Shown here: in pieces, positions 7,487-13,215 of the stretch | Layout of the letters: every line of letters begins with the position of its first letter | Position numbering within the stretch: position 1 is the stretch's first letter | NCBI GenBank assembly: GCA_945903925.1 | Contig: CAMDPJ010000039.1 | Location: 1 to 13,215, forward strand | Source: Chryseobacterium gleum | GTDB taxonomy: Bacteria > Bacteroidota > Bacteroidia > Flavobacteriales_C > GCA-002722245 | Reading direction: 5' to 3' | DNA: 13,215 nt | Program-made: the position numbers and the translations under genes | Notes under the pieces: generated by a model | Database searches by the model: none | Told to the model about the DNA's origin: nothing | The model's input: the letters and a program-made list of their open reading frames with translations, nothing else

Positions 7487-8566
7487 TTAATGATGTGCCT
7501 CCTCATGGTGATGCTCTTCTACTGCTGCACCAAAGTACAGGGCCGATAACATCGTGAAAATATATGCTTGAAGAAACGCTACTAATAACTCGATTAATGA
7601 CAAAAAGAAGGTTAAACCTAAAAATGCGCCTTGTGCAAATACGTTGTGAAAGATGTACAACAAAGCAATGAGGCTTCCAATAACAACGTGCCCTGCAGTC
7701 ATGTTGGCGTACAAACGTATCAACAATGCGAAAGGCTTAATGAATACCCCCAACAATTCGATAGGCGCTAAAATAAATTTCATTGGAACAGGTACACCTG
7801 GCATCCAGAAGATATGCGTCCAGTAAGCCGATTTAGAAGTGTACATGGTAACAAAGAATGTCATGATGGCCAAAGCCGCAGTGATGGCAATGTTACCCGT
7901 AATATTGATTCCCATTGGTGTTAAGCCTAATAAGTTTACAATCCAGATAAAAAAGAACACTGAAAGCAGGAAGCCCATGAACTTTCCGTGTTTTTTTTCC
8001 CCTATGTTTGGAATAGCGATCTCGTCGCGAACAAATAAGATTACTGGCTCTAAGAATTTAGCTGCTCCTTTTGGGACAAGGCTGTTACTATAATTTTTAG
8101 CCATGTTTCTAAATAACCAAAACATGAAAATCATCACTAATATTAGAGTGAAAACGTTCTTAGTAATGGAGAAATCAAAGGGTAGATTATTTGTTGGATG
8201 CCCGTCTTGATCCATGGTAATAGTTCCTTGAGCATCAGTTTCGTAAATTTTATTGTCGTGGTGATTTAATTTATAGAATTTCCCGTCACACTCTGCTACA
8301 GCTGTTTCGTGCTCTGTTTCTGAATCAAAAGCAGATGACATGAAGAAGTGAACACCTTTATCCCATAACAAAATAGGTAAGGGAAAACTAACATTAGCTA
8401 CAACATGAAAACTGTACGAATCCTTTAAGTGGTGAAGGATATACTCTTTGTTTTCAGCTTTTGTTTTTGCCTCTTCAGCAGCTTCATCTCCTTGAGCAAA
8501 CGCGCTAAAAGGAGCAACCAGTAGAAGCGACAAAAGTAGTATTTTAAATAGTTTCTGTAGTTGCAT
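7487..8566 (-). CDS. atpB: ATP synthase Fo subunit a
   Basis: This 359-residue protein provides the proton half-channels beside the c ring. The essential arginine is Arg284 in LLIRLYANMTAGH, inside the conserved penultimate helices. Two features set it apart from the E. coli protein. The N-terminus has a signal-peptide-like segment (residues 1-24, ending Phe-Ala) followed by a periplasmic region of about 110 residues before the first core helix at about 138. The C-terminus is rich in His and Glu (EEHHHEEAHH). Both seem usual in this phylum. The frame is open to a start at 8623, but that start lies upstream of the -33 element of a good promoter (8595-8625), so such a transcript could not encode it. 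The ATG at 8566 also gives a clean signal peptide and is preferred. It probably heads the atpB-E-F-H-A-G transcript. Confidence 0.95.
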   Translation of the reverse strand: MQLQKLFKILLLSLLLVAPFSAFAQGDEAAEEAKTKAENKEYILHHLKDSYSFHVVANVSFPLPILLWDKGVHFFMSSAFDSETEHETAVAECDGKFYKLNHHDNKIYETDAQGTITMDQDGHPTNNLPFDFSITKNVFTLILVMIFMFWLFRNMAKNYSNSLVPKGAAKFLEPVILFVRDEIAIPNIGEKKHGKFMGFLLSVFFFIWIVNLLGLTPMGINITGNIAITAALAIMTFFVTMYTSKSAYWTHIFWMPGVPVPMKFILAPIELLGVFIKPFALLIRLYANMTAGHVVIGSLIALLYIFHNVFAQGAFLGLTFFLSLIELLVAFLQAYIFTMLSALYFGAAVEEHHHEEAHH

Positions 8567-8594
8567 AGTGAACTGTCTTGCTATAAAATTTGTG

Positions 8595-8625
8595 CAAAAG
8601 TAAGGATTAAAACACAACCGCAAAA
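8595..8625 (-). promoter_or_regulatory. Bacteroidota-type promoter for atpB
   Basis: On the minus strand TTTTG (plus-strand CAAAA, 8621-8625) is followed after 18 bases by TACTTTTG (plus-strand CAAAAGTA, 8595-8602). This matches the TTTG / TAnnTTTG promoter pattern known for the phylum, with the -7 box perfect. Transcription would begin near 8588-8591, leaving a leader of about 22-25 bases before the atpB ATG at 8566. Confidence 0.75.
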
Positions 8626-8675
8626 CTTTAAATGCTCTTTTTTTAGAAAACTTTTTAAGGCTTTAAAGTGAAAGG

Positions 8676-8689
8676 AGCAGAATACTGCT
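8676..8689. other. Small palindrome at the stop codon of the four-helix protein gene
   Basis: AGCAG and CTGCT form a 5-base stem with a 4-base loop overlapping the stop codon of the gene at 8688-9086. No good T-run follows directly on the minus strand. It may weakly end or slow transcription before the atpB promoter, but could be chance. Confidence 0.3.
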
Positions 8690-9086
8690 AATTCCGACTT
8701 TTATCAGATTTTTTAAGCACTTTCATGAGTTGAAGCGTGATGAGAATAAGGGCTGAAGCGTATGGGATAAAAATGGTGGCAAATTCCATTTTGCTGATTT
8801 CGCCGTCTACCTTATATAAAGGATGAAAAATGGCGAAGGCTATCATGAATTTTAAAGCACTGCTTCCCATGAAAATATAGCCCAAATGGTCGGTGACTTT
8901 TTTTCCCAAAAAGTAAATAATTAAAAACTCGCCCACTGCTAAGAGGTAATTGGCAATATACGCCTCCGTTATATAAGGGGTGAAAGTAATAGCAAAAGCA
9001 AAGTTATTGAGCAGCAAGTGCATTCCAAAAACCAAAATCAATTGAACCAATAAAAAACAAGGAACTCTAATAAACTCACTTTTCAT
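8688..9086 (-). CDS. Four-helix membrane protein between atpZ and atpB, function unknown
   Basis: This 132-residue protein has four predicted membrane helices (about 8-33, 41-61, 68-88 and 102-122) and a basic C-terminal tail. I recognise no catalytic motif. From memory, proteins of this size and position in this phylum fall in an uncharacterised family (possibly DUF6168), but I cannot confirm that. It occupies the place and topology of AtpI/UncI, the four-helix protein encoded before atpB in other bacteria, which helps assemble the c ring. A similar assembly role is an inference from position and topology only, because the sequence does not obviously resemble AtpI. The gene overlaps atpZ by 11 bases, so the two are probably translated together, and it is separated from atpB by 121 bases that contain a promoter. 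Confidence 0.8.
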   Translation of the reverse strand: MKSEFIRVPCFLLVQLILVFGMHLLLNNFAFAITFTPYITEAYIANYLLAVGEFLIIYFLGKKVTDHLGYIFMGSSALKFMIAFAIFHPLYKVDGEISKMEFATIFIPYASALILITLQLMKVLKKSDKSRN

Positions 9087-9318
9087 TTTCTTTTTTGTCT
9101 TTATCGTTGAGTTGATTCACTTGCTTTAGAATATTGTACAATGAGATAGCCACCGCCATCAAAGTGAAAAGAATGGTAAACCATTTTTTTTCGTGAGGAT
9201 ACTTTGCGTCTAGCCATTTACCAAAATAGGCGCCCAAAAATATGGTAACACCCATTTGTAAACCTATTCCCGATAAAACGATGAAGTTATTACGCGGTTT
9301 TTTCTTTGAGTTGTCCAA
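9076..9318 (-). CDS. atpZ: AtpZ/AtpI-family ATP synthase accessory protein
   Basis: This 80-residue protein has two membrane helices (about 12-36 and 46-66) with a short loop and a lysine-rich tail. The pattern Gly-x-x-x-Gln-Met-Gly in helix 1 and the FGKWLDAKYP turn at 32-41 match the AtpZ family. Members are linked to divalent-cation uptake and ATP synthase assembly in other bacteria. The start is a TTG at 9318. No ATG or GTG lies upstream before the in-frame stop at 9343-9345, and the next Met is inside helix 1. The coding region overlaps the end of the bactofilin gene by 29 bases and the start of the next gene by 11, so the three are likely one translationally coupled unit. Confidence 0.85.
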   Translation of the reverse strand: MDNSKKKPRNNFIVLSGIGLQMGVTIFLGAYFGKWLDAKYPHEKKWFTILFTLMAVAISLYNILKQVNQLNDKDKKENEK

Positions 9319-9742
9319 GGGAAGTTTCTTCTTTAATATCTTTTACTACACCGCCCATTTTGCAAGATCCTGTGAAAGAGGCTCCTGGTTCAACCGACAA
9401 TCTGCCGGTGATGATCTCACCTTGTAAGTTGGCAGTAGATTTCAATTCTAACAATTCCTTCACGGTGATGGCTGATTTCAAGGTGCCTTCAATTTCTGCG
9501 TTCAAACATTTTATTTCACCTTCAATAACACCAGTTTTACCTACTATTACTTTACCGTTGCAAATCACAGAGCCTTTAACAACTCCATTGATCTTAATTC
9601 CTTTAGATGCAGTGATATTTCCGCTGAATACTGTTCCTTCTGCTATGCTGTCCATAGTATTTGTATTTGAGTTTGAATTAAAGCTGTTTGAGCTTGGTTC
9701 GCTTTGTTTTACCATAACGGGTTCATTTTTCGACTTAAACAT
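9290..9742 (-). CDS. Bactofilin (polymer-forming cytoskeletal protein)
   Basis: This 150-residue protein has the bactofilin core at about 31-130. The core is a run of short glycine- and valine-rich beta-strands (for example GIKINGVVKGSVICNGKVI) that fold as a right-handed beta-helix and polymerise without nucleotide. The N-terminal 30 residues are Ser/Asn-rich and disordered, and the C-terminal 20 are charged, as usual for the family. Bactofilins organise cell-wall enzymes or membrane complexes in other bacteria. The ATG at 9742 is the natural start. The 3' end overlaps atpZ by 29 bases. A link between this filament and placement of the ATP synthase is suggested only by the shared unit. Confidence 0.9.
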   Translation of the reverse strand: MFKSKNEPVMVKQSEPSSNSFNSNSNTNTMDSIAEGTVFSGNITASKGIKINGVVKGSVICNGKVIVGKTGVIEGEIKCLNAEIEGTLKSAITVKELLELKSTANLQGEIITGRLSVEPGASFTGSCKMGGVVKDIKEETSLGQLKEKTA

Positions 9743-9759
9743 AGTGTTATTATTTTCAT

Positions 9760-9803
9760 CAAAAATACAAAAGATGTGGCTAAGGTGTTGCTGCTCAAAA
9801 AAA
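9760..9803 (-). promoter_or_regulatory. Candidate promoter for bactofilin-atpZ unit
   Basis: On the minus strand TATTTTTG (plus 9760-9767) fits TAnnTTTG perfectly but has no TTTG at the proper distance. The directly adjoining ATCTTTTG (plus 9768-9775) is a poorer -7 box but lies 20 bases from a TTTTTTTG (plus 9796-9803). One of the two probably serves the gene that starts at 9742. Confidence 0.45.
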
Positions 9804-9828
9804 GAGTTTTGAACGCATTTTTAACAAT

Positions 9829-11004
9829 TTATTGACCTTTCAAAATAAGCTGAAACATACGGTGGGCAATGTATTGGTTGGCTTCTTTAGTAAGATGGCA
9901 GTAATCGGTAAAAACCCAAAAAGGCAAATGATGCACTTCGGGCAATGTCATAATCTTGGGTGAATTCCATTTCAATTGATGAATATCATGCATGAAAGCG
10001 CTCAGCGTATCGCGTTTCAAACTACCATAATAATTGTACACCGTTTTTTCCAGAGGAGCCATCTTCTCTTTTTCGCGCAAAGAGAGATGGGGTTGAATGA
10101 AGTGAAGGTGTTTAATGCCTTTTTGCTCTAGCCATTCGTTTTGCTCTTCAATAGAGTTTTGAAACAAGTCGACTCCCTTTTTAATTAAACTGCTATCGCT
10201 TAAGAAGCCTCGTTCTCCTCTGTAGTTGTTCCATTTCTTAATTGTGAATTCTCGGTTAGGTTCCTTTTTTAAACTTTCAGTTAAGTTGTACTTACCTCTT
10301 AAAACACAAAAAATAAGGGCCGAACGTTGCATCCACTTTAATTGTGTGATGAAAGGATGTTTAGTTTGCATAAAGTTTCTCCAATAGTTTTCGATAATAT
10401 CTCTTGATGTTTTTCCTTCAGGAAGAACGCTATGATCGTTTTGCCCATCCATGGAAATCACCCAATCAAAGTCGTATTTTTTTAACAGTTGCCGCACCTT
10501 TAAAAACGCTTGCCAAGAAGTGTGGCCAGAAACTGCGCTGTTAAAGACTTTGTATTTTCCTGTTCTGCTTTTGTTGAGTTCTTCTTCCAAATACCCATCA
10601 ATGGCGGTTGCTTTGGAGTGATCGGTAATTTGTGTGATAGTGAGGTAATCTCCTTCATGTATAGAACCCGTGCCTAGCATTGCCGAGCCGCCCGATAATA
10701 AAATCCATGTTTCTCCTTTTTCTTTGATAGGCATCTCCACATCACCCAATTCAACTCTACAGCCAATTTCATTGATAGAACCACTTTTATCGTGAAAGGT
10801 ATAGTTGGGTTGATTATCCCAAATTAACAAGGAATCGCTGCGCCAAATACCCATTACTTGGTTAGAGAATGAAGAGCCATTTGGGGCATAGTAAATGAAA
10901 GTGCCTACCCGACAAATCAATTCTAAAAAAAGAAGAAGAATAAATGTTAAAAAAACAGTGCGGAAAAACGAGAGTGAATATTTTTTACTTTTTTCGGATT
11001 TCAT
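9829..11004 (-). CDS. Membrane-anchored SGNH hydrolase-like protein
   Basis: This 391-residue protein has one N-terminal membrane anchor (about 13-32) and a periplasmic domain with the SGNH blocks in order. These are GGSAMLG with Ser107 as nucleophile, Gly160 in AVSGH, GQND with Asn189, and DYCH with Asp367 and His370. It is probably an esterase or acetyl-transfer enzyme acting on a cell-surface glycan or lipid, but the substrate cannot be read from the sequence. The frame is open to a TTG at 11043. I prefer the ATG at 11004 because it gives a short basic N-terminus directly before the anchor. It lies 86 bases upstream of the bactofilin gene on the same strand with a candidate promoter between them, so co-transcription is uncertain. 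It diverges from the aldehyde dehydrogenase gene. Confidence 0.78.
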   Translation of the reverse strand: MKSEKSKKYSLSFFRTVFLTFILLLFLELICRVGTFIYYAPNGSSFSNQVMGIWRSDSLLIWDNQPNYTFHDKSGSINEIGCRVELGDVEMPIKEKGETWILLSGGSAMLGTGSIHEGDYLTITQITDHSKATAIDGYLEEELNKSRTGKYKVFNSAVSGHTSWQAFLKVRQLLKKYDFDWVISMDGQNDHSVLPEGKTSRDIIENYWRNFMQTKHPFITQLKWMQRSALIFCVLRGKYNLTESLKKEPNREFTIKKWNNYRGERGFLSDSSLIKKGVDLFQNSIEEQNEWLEQKGIKHLHFIQPHLSLREKEKMAPLEKTVYNYYGSLKRDTLSAFMHDIHQLKWNSPKIMTLPEVHHLPFWVFTDYCHLTKEANQYIAHRMFQLILKGQ

Positions 11005-11147
11005 GTGTGGTAAAGATATTAAAAGAGAAGCTGAAAGCTTCAAGAAAAGATTCAGTAAAGTTCGCTACGCTAAACTTCACAGAGAGATGAGGTTCTCACA
11101 ACAAAATATCCACCGTTTTTTTTACATTTACTCATCAATACATTATT
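11005..11147. other. Divergent intergenic region between SGNH gene and ALDH gene
   Basis: These 143 bases lie between two outward-facing genes. A small hairpin is visible (GAAGC at 11027-11031 with GCTTC at 11037-11041). TACATTTA just before the dehydrogenase start resembles a -7 box but has a mismatch at the last base and no TTTG partner at a good distance. I can assign no promoter with confidence. Confidence 0.3.
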
Positions 11148-12692
11148 ATGGCTGCAATCAATATTCAATTGGTACTTAAACAACTTTCGCTTTCATCGGT
11201 GAATAAAGGTGTTTCTATAGGTAATCATTGGCTACCCGATAGCAAAAAATATATTATTTCTCATTCTCCTGTAGATGGAAAAGTGATTGGAAAAGTCTCT
11301 ATTGCTTCCGTTAAAGATTACCATTTAGTGATTGCTTCTGCAGAAAAAGCTTTTGCCGAATGGCGCACTGTGCCTGCCCCTAAGCGTGGTGAAGTGGTGC
11401 GACAAATTGGTGAAGAATTAAGAAAATATAAAGAACCACTCGGGCAATTAGTGTCTTACGAGATGGGGAAATCTTTGGAAGAAGGTTTGGGCGAAGTGCA
11501 GGAAATGATTGACATTGCCGATTTTGCGGTGGGCTTGTCGCGACAGCTGCACGGACTCACCATGCATTCTGAAAGATTCAAACACAGAATGTACGAACAA
11601 TATCATCCATTGGGAGTGGTAGGAATTATTTCTGCTTTTAATTTCCCTGTGGCAGTGTGGTCGTGGAATGCTTTTTTAGCATGGATTTGTGGTGATGCTT
11701 GCGTGTGGAAACCTAGTGAAAAAACGCCATTGTGTTCTATCGCTTGCCAGCATATTGTCAATAGAGTTTTCAAAAAAAATAATGTGCCCGAAGGCTTGTC
11801 GGGAATCATAAATGGAGATTTCACTGTGGGTGAAAGCCTATCGAATGATAGGCGTGTTCCTCTTGTTTCTGCTACTGGTTCAACGCGCATGGGTAAAAAA
11901 GTGGCTGAAGCTGTTGGCAAAAGATTGGGACGATCGTTGTTAGAATTAGGTGGAAATAATGCCATCATTATTACGCCTTCTGCCGATTTAAATATTGTTA
12001 CTGTGGGTGCTGTTTTTGGTGCTGTGGGTACAGCCGGCCAGCGTTGTACTTCTACCCGAAGATTGATTATTCACGAATCGGTTTACGAGGAGGTGAAAAA
12101 GAAATTGGTGAAAGCCTATTCGCAATTGAAAATTGGAAATCCTTTAGATAGAAAAAATCATGTAGGTCCGTTAATCGACCAAGCTGCTGTGAAAATGTAT
12201 CTTGCCGCTATTGAAGCAGTGAAGGAAGAAGGTGGTAAAGTAATAGTGGAAGAAGGTGTGTTAAAAGGTAAAGGATACGAATCGGGTTGTTATGTAAAAC
12301 CTTGTATCATTGAAGCAAAAAACATTTTTGAAATGGTGCAGCACGAAACTTTCGCACCCATTCTTTATTTGATGAAATACAAAACCATTGAAGAAGCTAT
12401 TGCTTTGCAAAATGGCGTTCCGCAAGGTTTATCTTCTTCTATCATGACTAATAATTTGCGCGAAGCAGAATTGTTTTTATCGCAAGTAGGAAGTGATTGT
12501 GGAATTGCTAACGTGAATATTGGAACATCTGGAGCAGAGATTGGTGGTGCTTTTGGTGGTGAAAAAGAAACAGGTGGCGGAAGAGAATCGGGGTCTGATG
12601 CATGGAAAATTTACATGCGCCGACAAACGAATACTATCAATTTTAGTACAACGTTACCTTTGGCGCAAGGGATTAAATTTGATTTGCAATGA
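11148..12692 (+). CDS. amaB: ALDH7-family aldehyde dehydrogenase (aminoadipate-semialdehyde type)
   Basis: This 514-residue enzyme is an NAD(P)-dependent aldehyde dehydrogenase of the antiquitin/ALDH7 family, which oxidises alpha-aminoadipate semialdehyde (in equilibrium with piperideine-6-carboxylate) to aminoadipate in lysine breakdown. The catalytic residues are intact: Cys300 in GTAGQRC, Glu266 in LLELGG, Asn165 in SAFNFP, the cofactor-binding Lys188 in WKPSEKTP, and Glu400 in HETFAP. The family-specific stretch around 458-493 is strongly conserved (IGTSGAEIGGAFGGEK, then GGGRESGSDAW, then MRR), and the PLAQGIKF ending also matches antiquitin. Length is normal. The ATG at 11148 is the obvious start. 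No other lysine-catabolism gene is nearby, so the substrate is inferred from family. The TGA overlaps the ATG of the following lipoprotein gene. Confidence 0.9.
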   Translation: MAAINIQLVLKQLSLSSVNKGVSIGNHWLPDSKKYIISHSPVDGKVIGKVSIASVKDYHLVIASAEKAFAEWRTVPAPKRGEVVRQIGEELRKYKEPLGQLVSYEMGKSLEEGLGEVQEMIDIADFAVGLSRQLHGLTMHSERFKHRMYEQYHPLGVVGIISAFNFPVAVWSWNAFLAWICGDACVWKPSEKTPLCSIACQHIVNRVFKKNNVPEGLSGIINGDFTVGESLSNDRRVPLVSATGSTRMGKKVAEAVGKRLGRSLLELGGNNAIIITPSADLNIVTVGAVFGAVGTAGQRCTSTRRLIIHESVYEEVKKKLVKAYSQLKIGNPLDRKNHVGPLIDQAAVKMYLAAIEAVKEEGGKVIVEEGVLKGKGYESGCYVKPCIIEAKNIFEMVQHETFAPILYLMKYKTIEEAIALQNGVPQGLSSSIMTNNLREAELFLSQVGSDCGIANVNIGTSGAEIGGAFGGEKETGGGRESGSDAWKIYMRRQTNTINFSTTLPLAQGIKFDLQ

Positions 12693-13215
12693 GATTGTTT
12701 TCCATATTATTCAGTTCACTTAGTGCGTCATTGCGAGGTACCCCGAAGCAACCTCATCATAAGTTTGCTTCGAAGACCGAAACTTCGTTTCTCCTCTTAA
12801 TATCAAATCTCGCAATGACGTTAGCGCTTGCATTCTTCTCATGTTCACAAAAACAAGAAGAACAAAAGCCTTCATTACTGGCTTCTTTTTGGAAAAAGGA
12901 AATTGCTCGTTTGAATAAAGAAAAACCAATGATTACAAAAATTTCTACGGTGAATGGAAAGACAGATACCATAGTAACAGATAGTATTGATTGGGAGAAG
13001 GAGTTGCAAGTATTTGTGAAGTGTGATTTACAGGAGAAGGATTTGGGATTGTACAATATAGATACCACAACTGTATACGATACCTTGCAGGTCGATGACG
13101 GTGAAGGGAATTTGATACCTCGGTCCATTCCGATAGAGAAACTCATTTTTACTGCAAAAAATGATAATCAAAAAATAAGAATGATGACTTTGTGGATAGA
13201 AGATAAACCAAATAA
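12689..13215 (+). CDS. Uncharacterised lipoprotein with repeat-altered signal peptide (3' end outside window)
   Basis: The frame from the ATG at 12689 is open to the window end (175 codons). The ATG overlaps the dehydrogenase stop as ATGA, a common sign of translational coupling. Codons 1-12 look like the start of a signal peptide (MRLFSILFSSL). A palindromic element (12726-12820) follows in frame and encodes a basic stretch and part of a hydrophobic one. The hydrophobic run (about 33-50) ends in Phe-Phe-Ser-Cys with Cys52 as the probable lipid-attachment site. The mature part begins SQKQEEQKPSLLASFW and is mostly polar, with a Trp-containing segment SIDWEKEL. It resembles, from memory, small uncharacterised lipoproteins of this phylum, and I assign no function. 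A start at the internal ATG (12815) would leave only nine uncharged residues before the cysteine and seems less likely, though that ATG may be the working one. Confidence 0.7.
   Translation, partial: MRLFSILFSSLSASLRGTPKQPHHKFASKTETSFLLLISNLAMTLALAFFSCSQKQEEQKPSLLASFWKKEIARLNKEKPMITKISTVNGKTDTIVTDSIDWEKELQVFVKCDLQEKDLGLYNIDTTTVYDTLQVDDGEGNLIPRSIPIEKLIFTAKNDNQKIRMMTLWIEDKPN
12726..12820. repeat. 95-base palindromic repeat element inside the lipoprotein gene
   Basis: CGTCATTGCGAG at 12726-12737 and CTCGCAATGACG at 12809-12820 are perfect 12-base terminal inverted repeats. The interior holds further short stems: GAAGCAA (12745-12751) with TTGCTTC (12765-12771), CGAAG (12771-12775) with CTTCG (12783-12787), and the palindrome CTTCGAAG (12768-12775). 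The ends resemble dispersed palindromic repeats I remember from several bacterial genomes, with a GTCATTGCGAG end followed by GAAGCAA, but this needs a genome search. It contains no transposase and no stop codon in the lipoprotein frame. Confidence 0.82.

Noticed and set aside
8567..8623. Extra 19-residue N-terminus for subunit a starting at 8623
   Set aside because: It lies under the promoter, and the following ATG gives a proper signal-peptide-like start.
9306..9812. Open frame of 168 codons antisense to the bactofilin gene
   Set aside because: It is the shadow of a well-recognised protein family and has no domain of its own.
11005..11043. Longer SGNH protein from a TTG at 11043
   Set aside because: The ATG at 11004 gives a basic N-terminus directly before the membrane anchor, and the extension adds no recognisable feature.
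11105..11147. Promoter for the aldehyde dehydrogenase at TACATTTA
   Set aside because: The last base of the -7 box is wrong and there is no TTTG at a suitable distance.
12757..13146. Open frame of 129 codons on the minus strand at the right end
   Set aside because: It lies opposite the lipoprotein frame, which has an overlapping start, a lipobox and a natural composition.

Overview
The window comes from a member of the Bacteroidota. The evidence is a PorW/SprE-type lipoprotein of the type IX secretion system, an F1Fo ATP synthase cluster in the order typical of the phylum (atpB-E-F-H-A-G, with a bactofilin and AtpZ just upstream and no atpD or atpC), a TTTG/TAnnTTTG-type promoter, A/T-rich leaders without clear Shine-Dalgarno sites, and moderate-to-low GC. 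I cannot assign an order or genus.

Layout, left to right. Positions 1-29 are a short GC-rich edge that may hold the first codons of a gene on the minus strand. Positions 30-2588 (minus) encode PorW/SprE. A gene for a membrane-anchored M23 peptidase diverges from it at 2659-3462 (plus). A bidirectional terminator (3500-3532) separates the peptidase from the convergent ATP synthase cluster. That cluster runs on the minus strand from 9742 down to 3551: bactofilin, AtpZ, a four-helix membrane protein of unknown function, then subunits a, c, b, delta, alpha and gamma. Upstream on the same strand is an anchored SGNH hydrolase-like protein (9829-11004). Diverging from it on the plus strand is an ALDH7 (antiquitin/AmaB-type) aldehyde dehydrogenase (11148-12692). 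An uncharacterised lipoprotein gene (12689 to the window end) overlaps the dehydrogenase stop by four bases.

The ATP synthase genes supply the membrane rotor and stator (a, b, c) and three F1 subunits (delta, alpha, gamma). Beta and epsilon must be encoded elsewhere. Three non-coding structures mark the cluster: a good promoter directly before atpB, a terminator-like hairpin with a T-run between atpE and atpF, and an inverted array of heptamers between atpA and atpG. The first two suggest how the cell could make more c subunit than the other subunits.

The most unusual observation is at the right end. A 95-base element with perfect 12-base terminal inverted repeats lies in frame inside the signal-peptide region of the lipoprotein gene. 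It keeps the frame open and appears to supply part of the new signal peptide. I did not find a wholly new multi-gene system. The core genes are conventional for the phylum.
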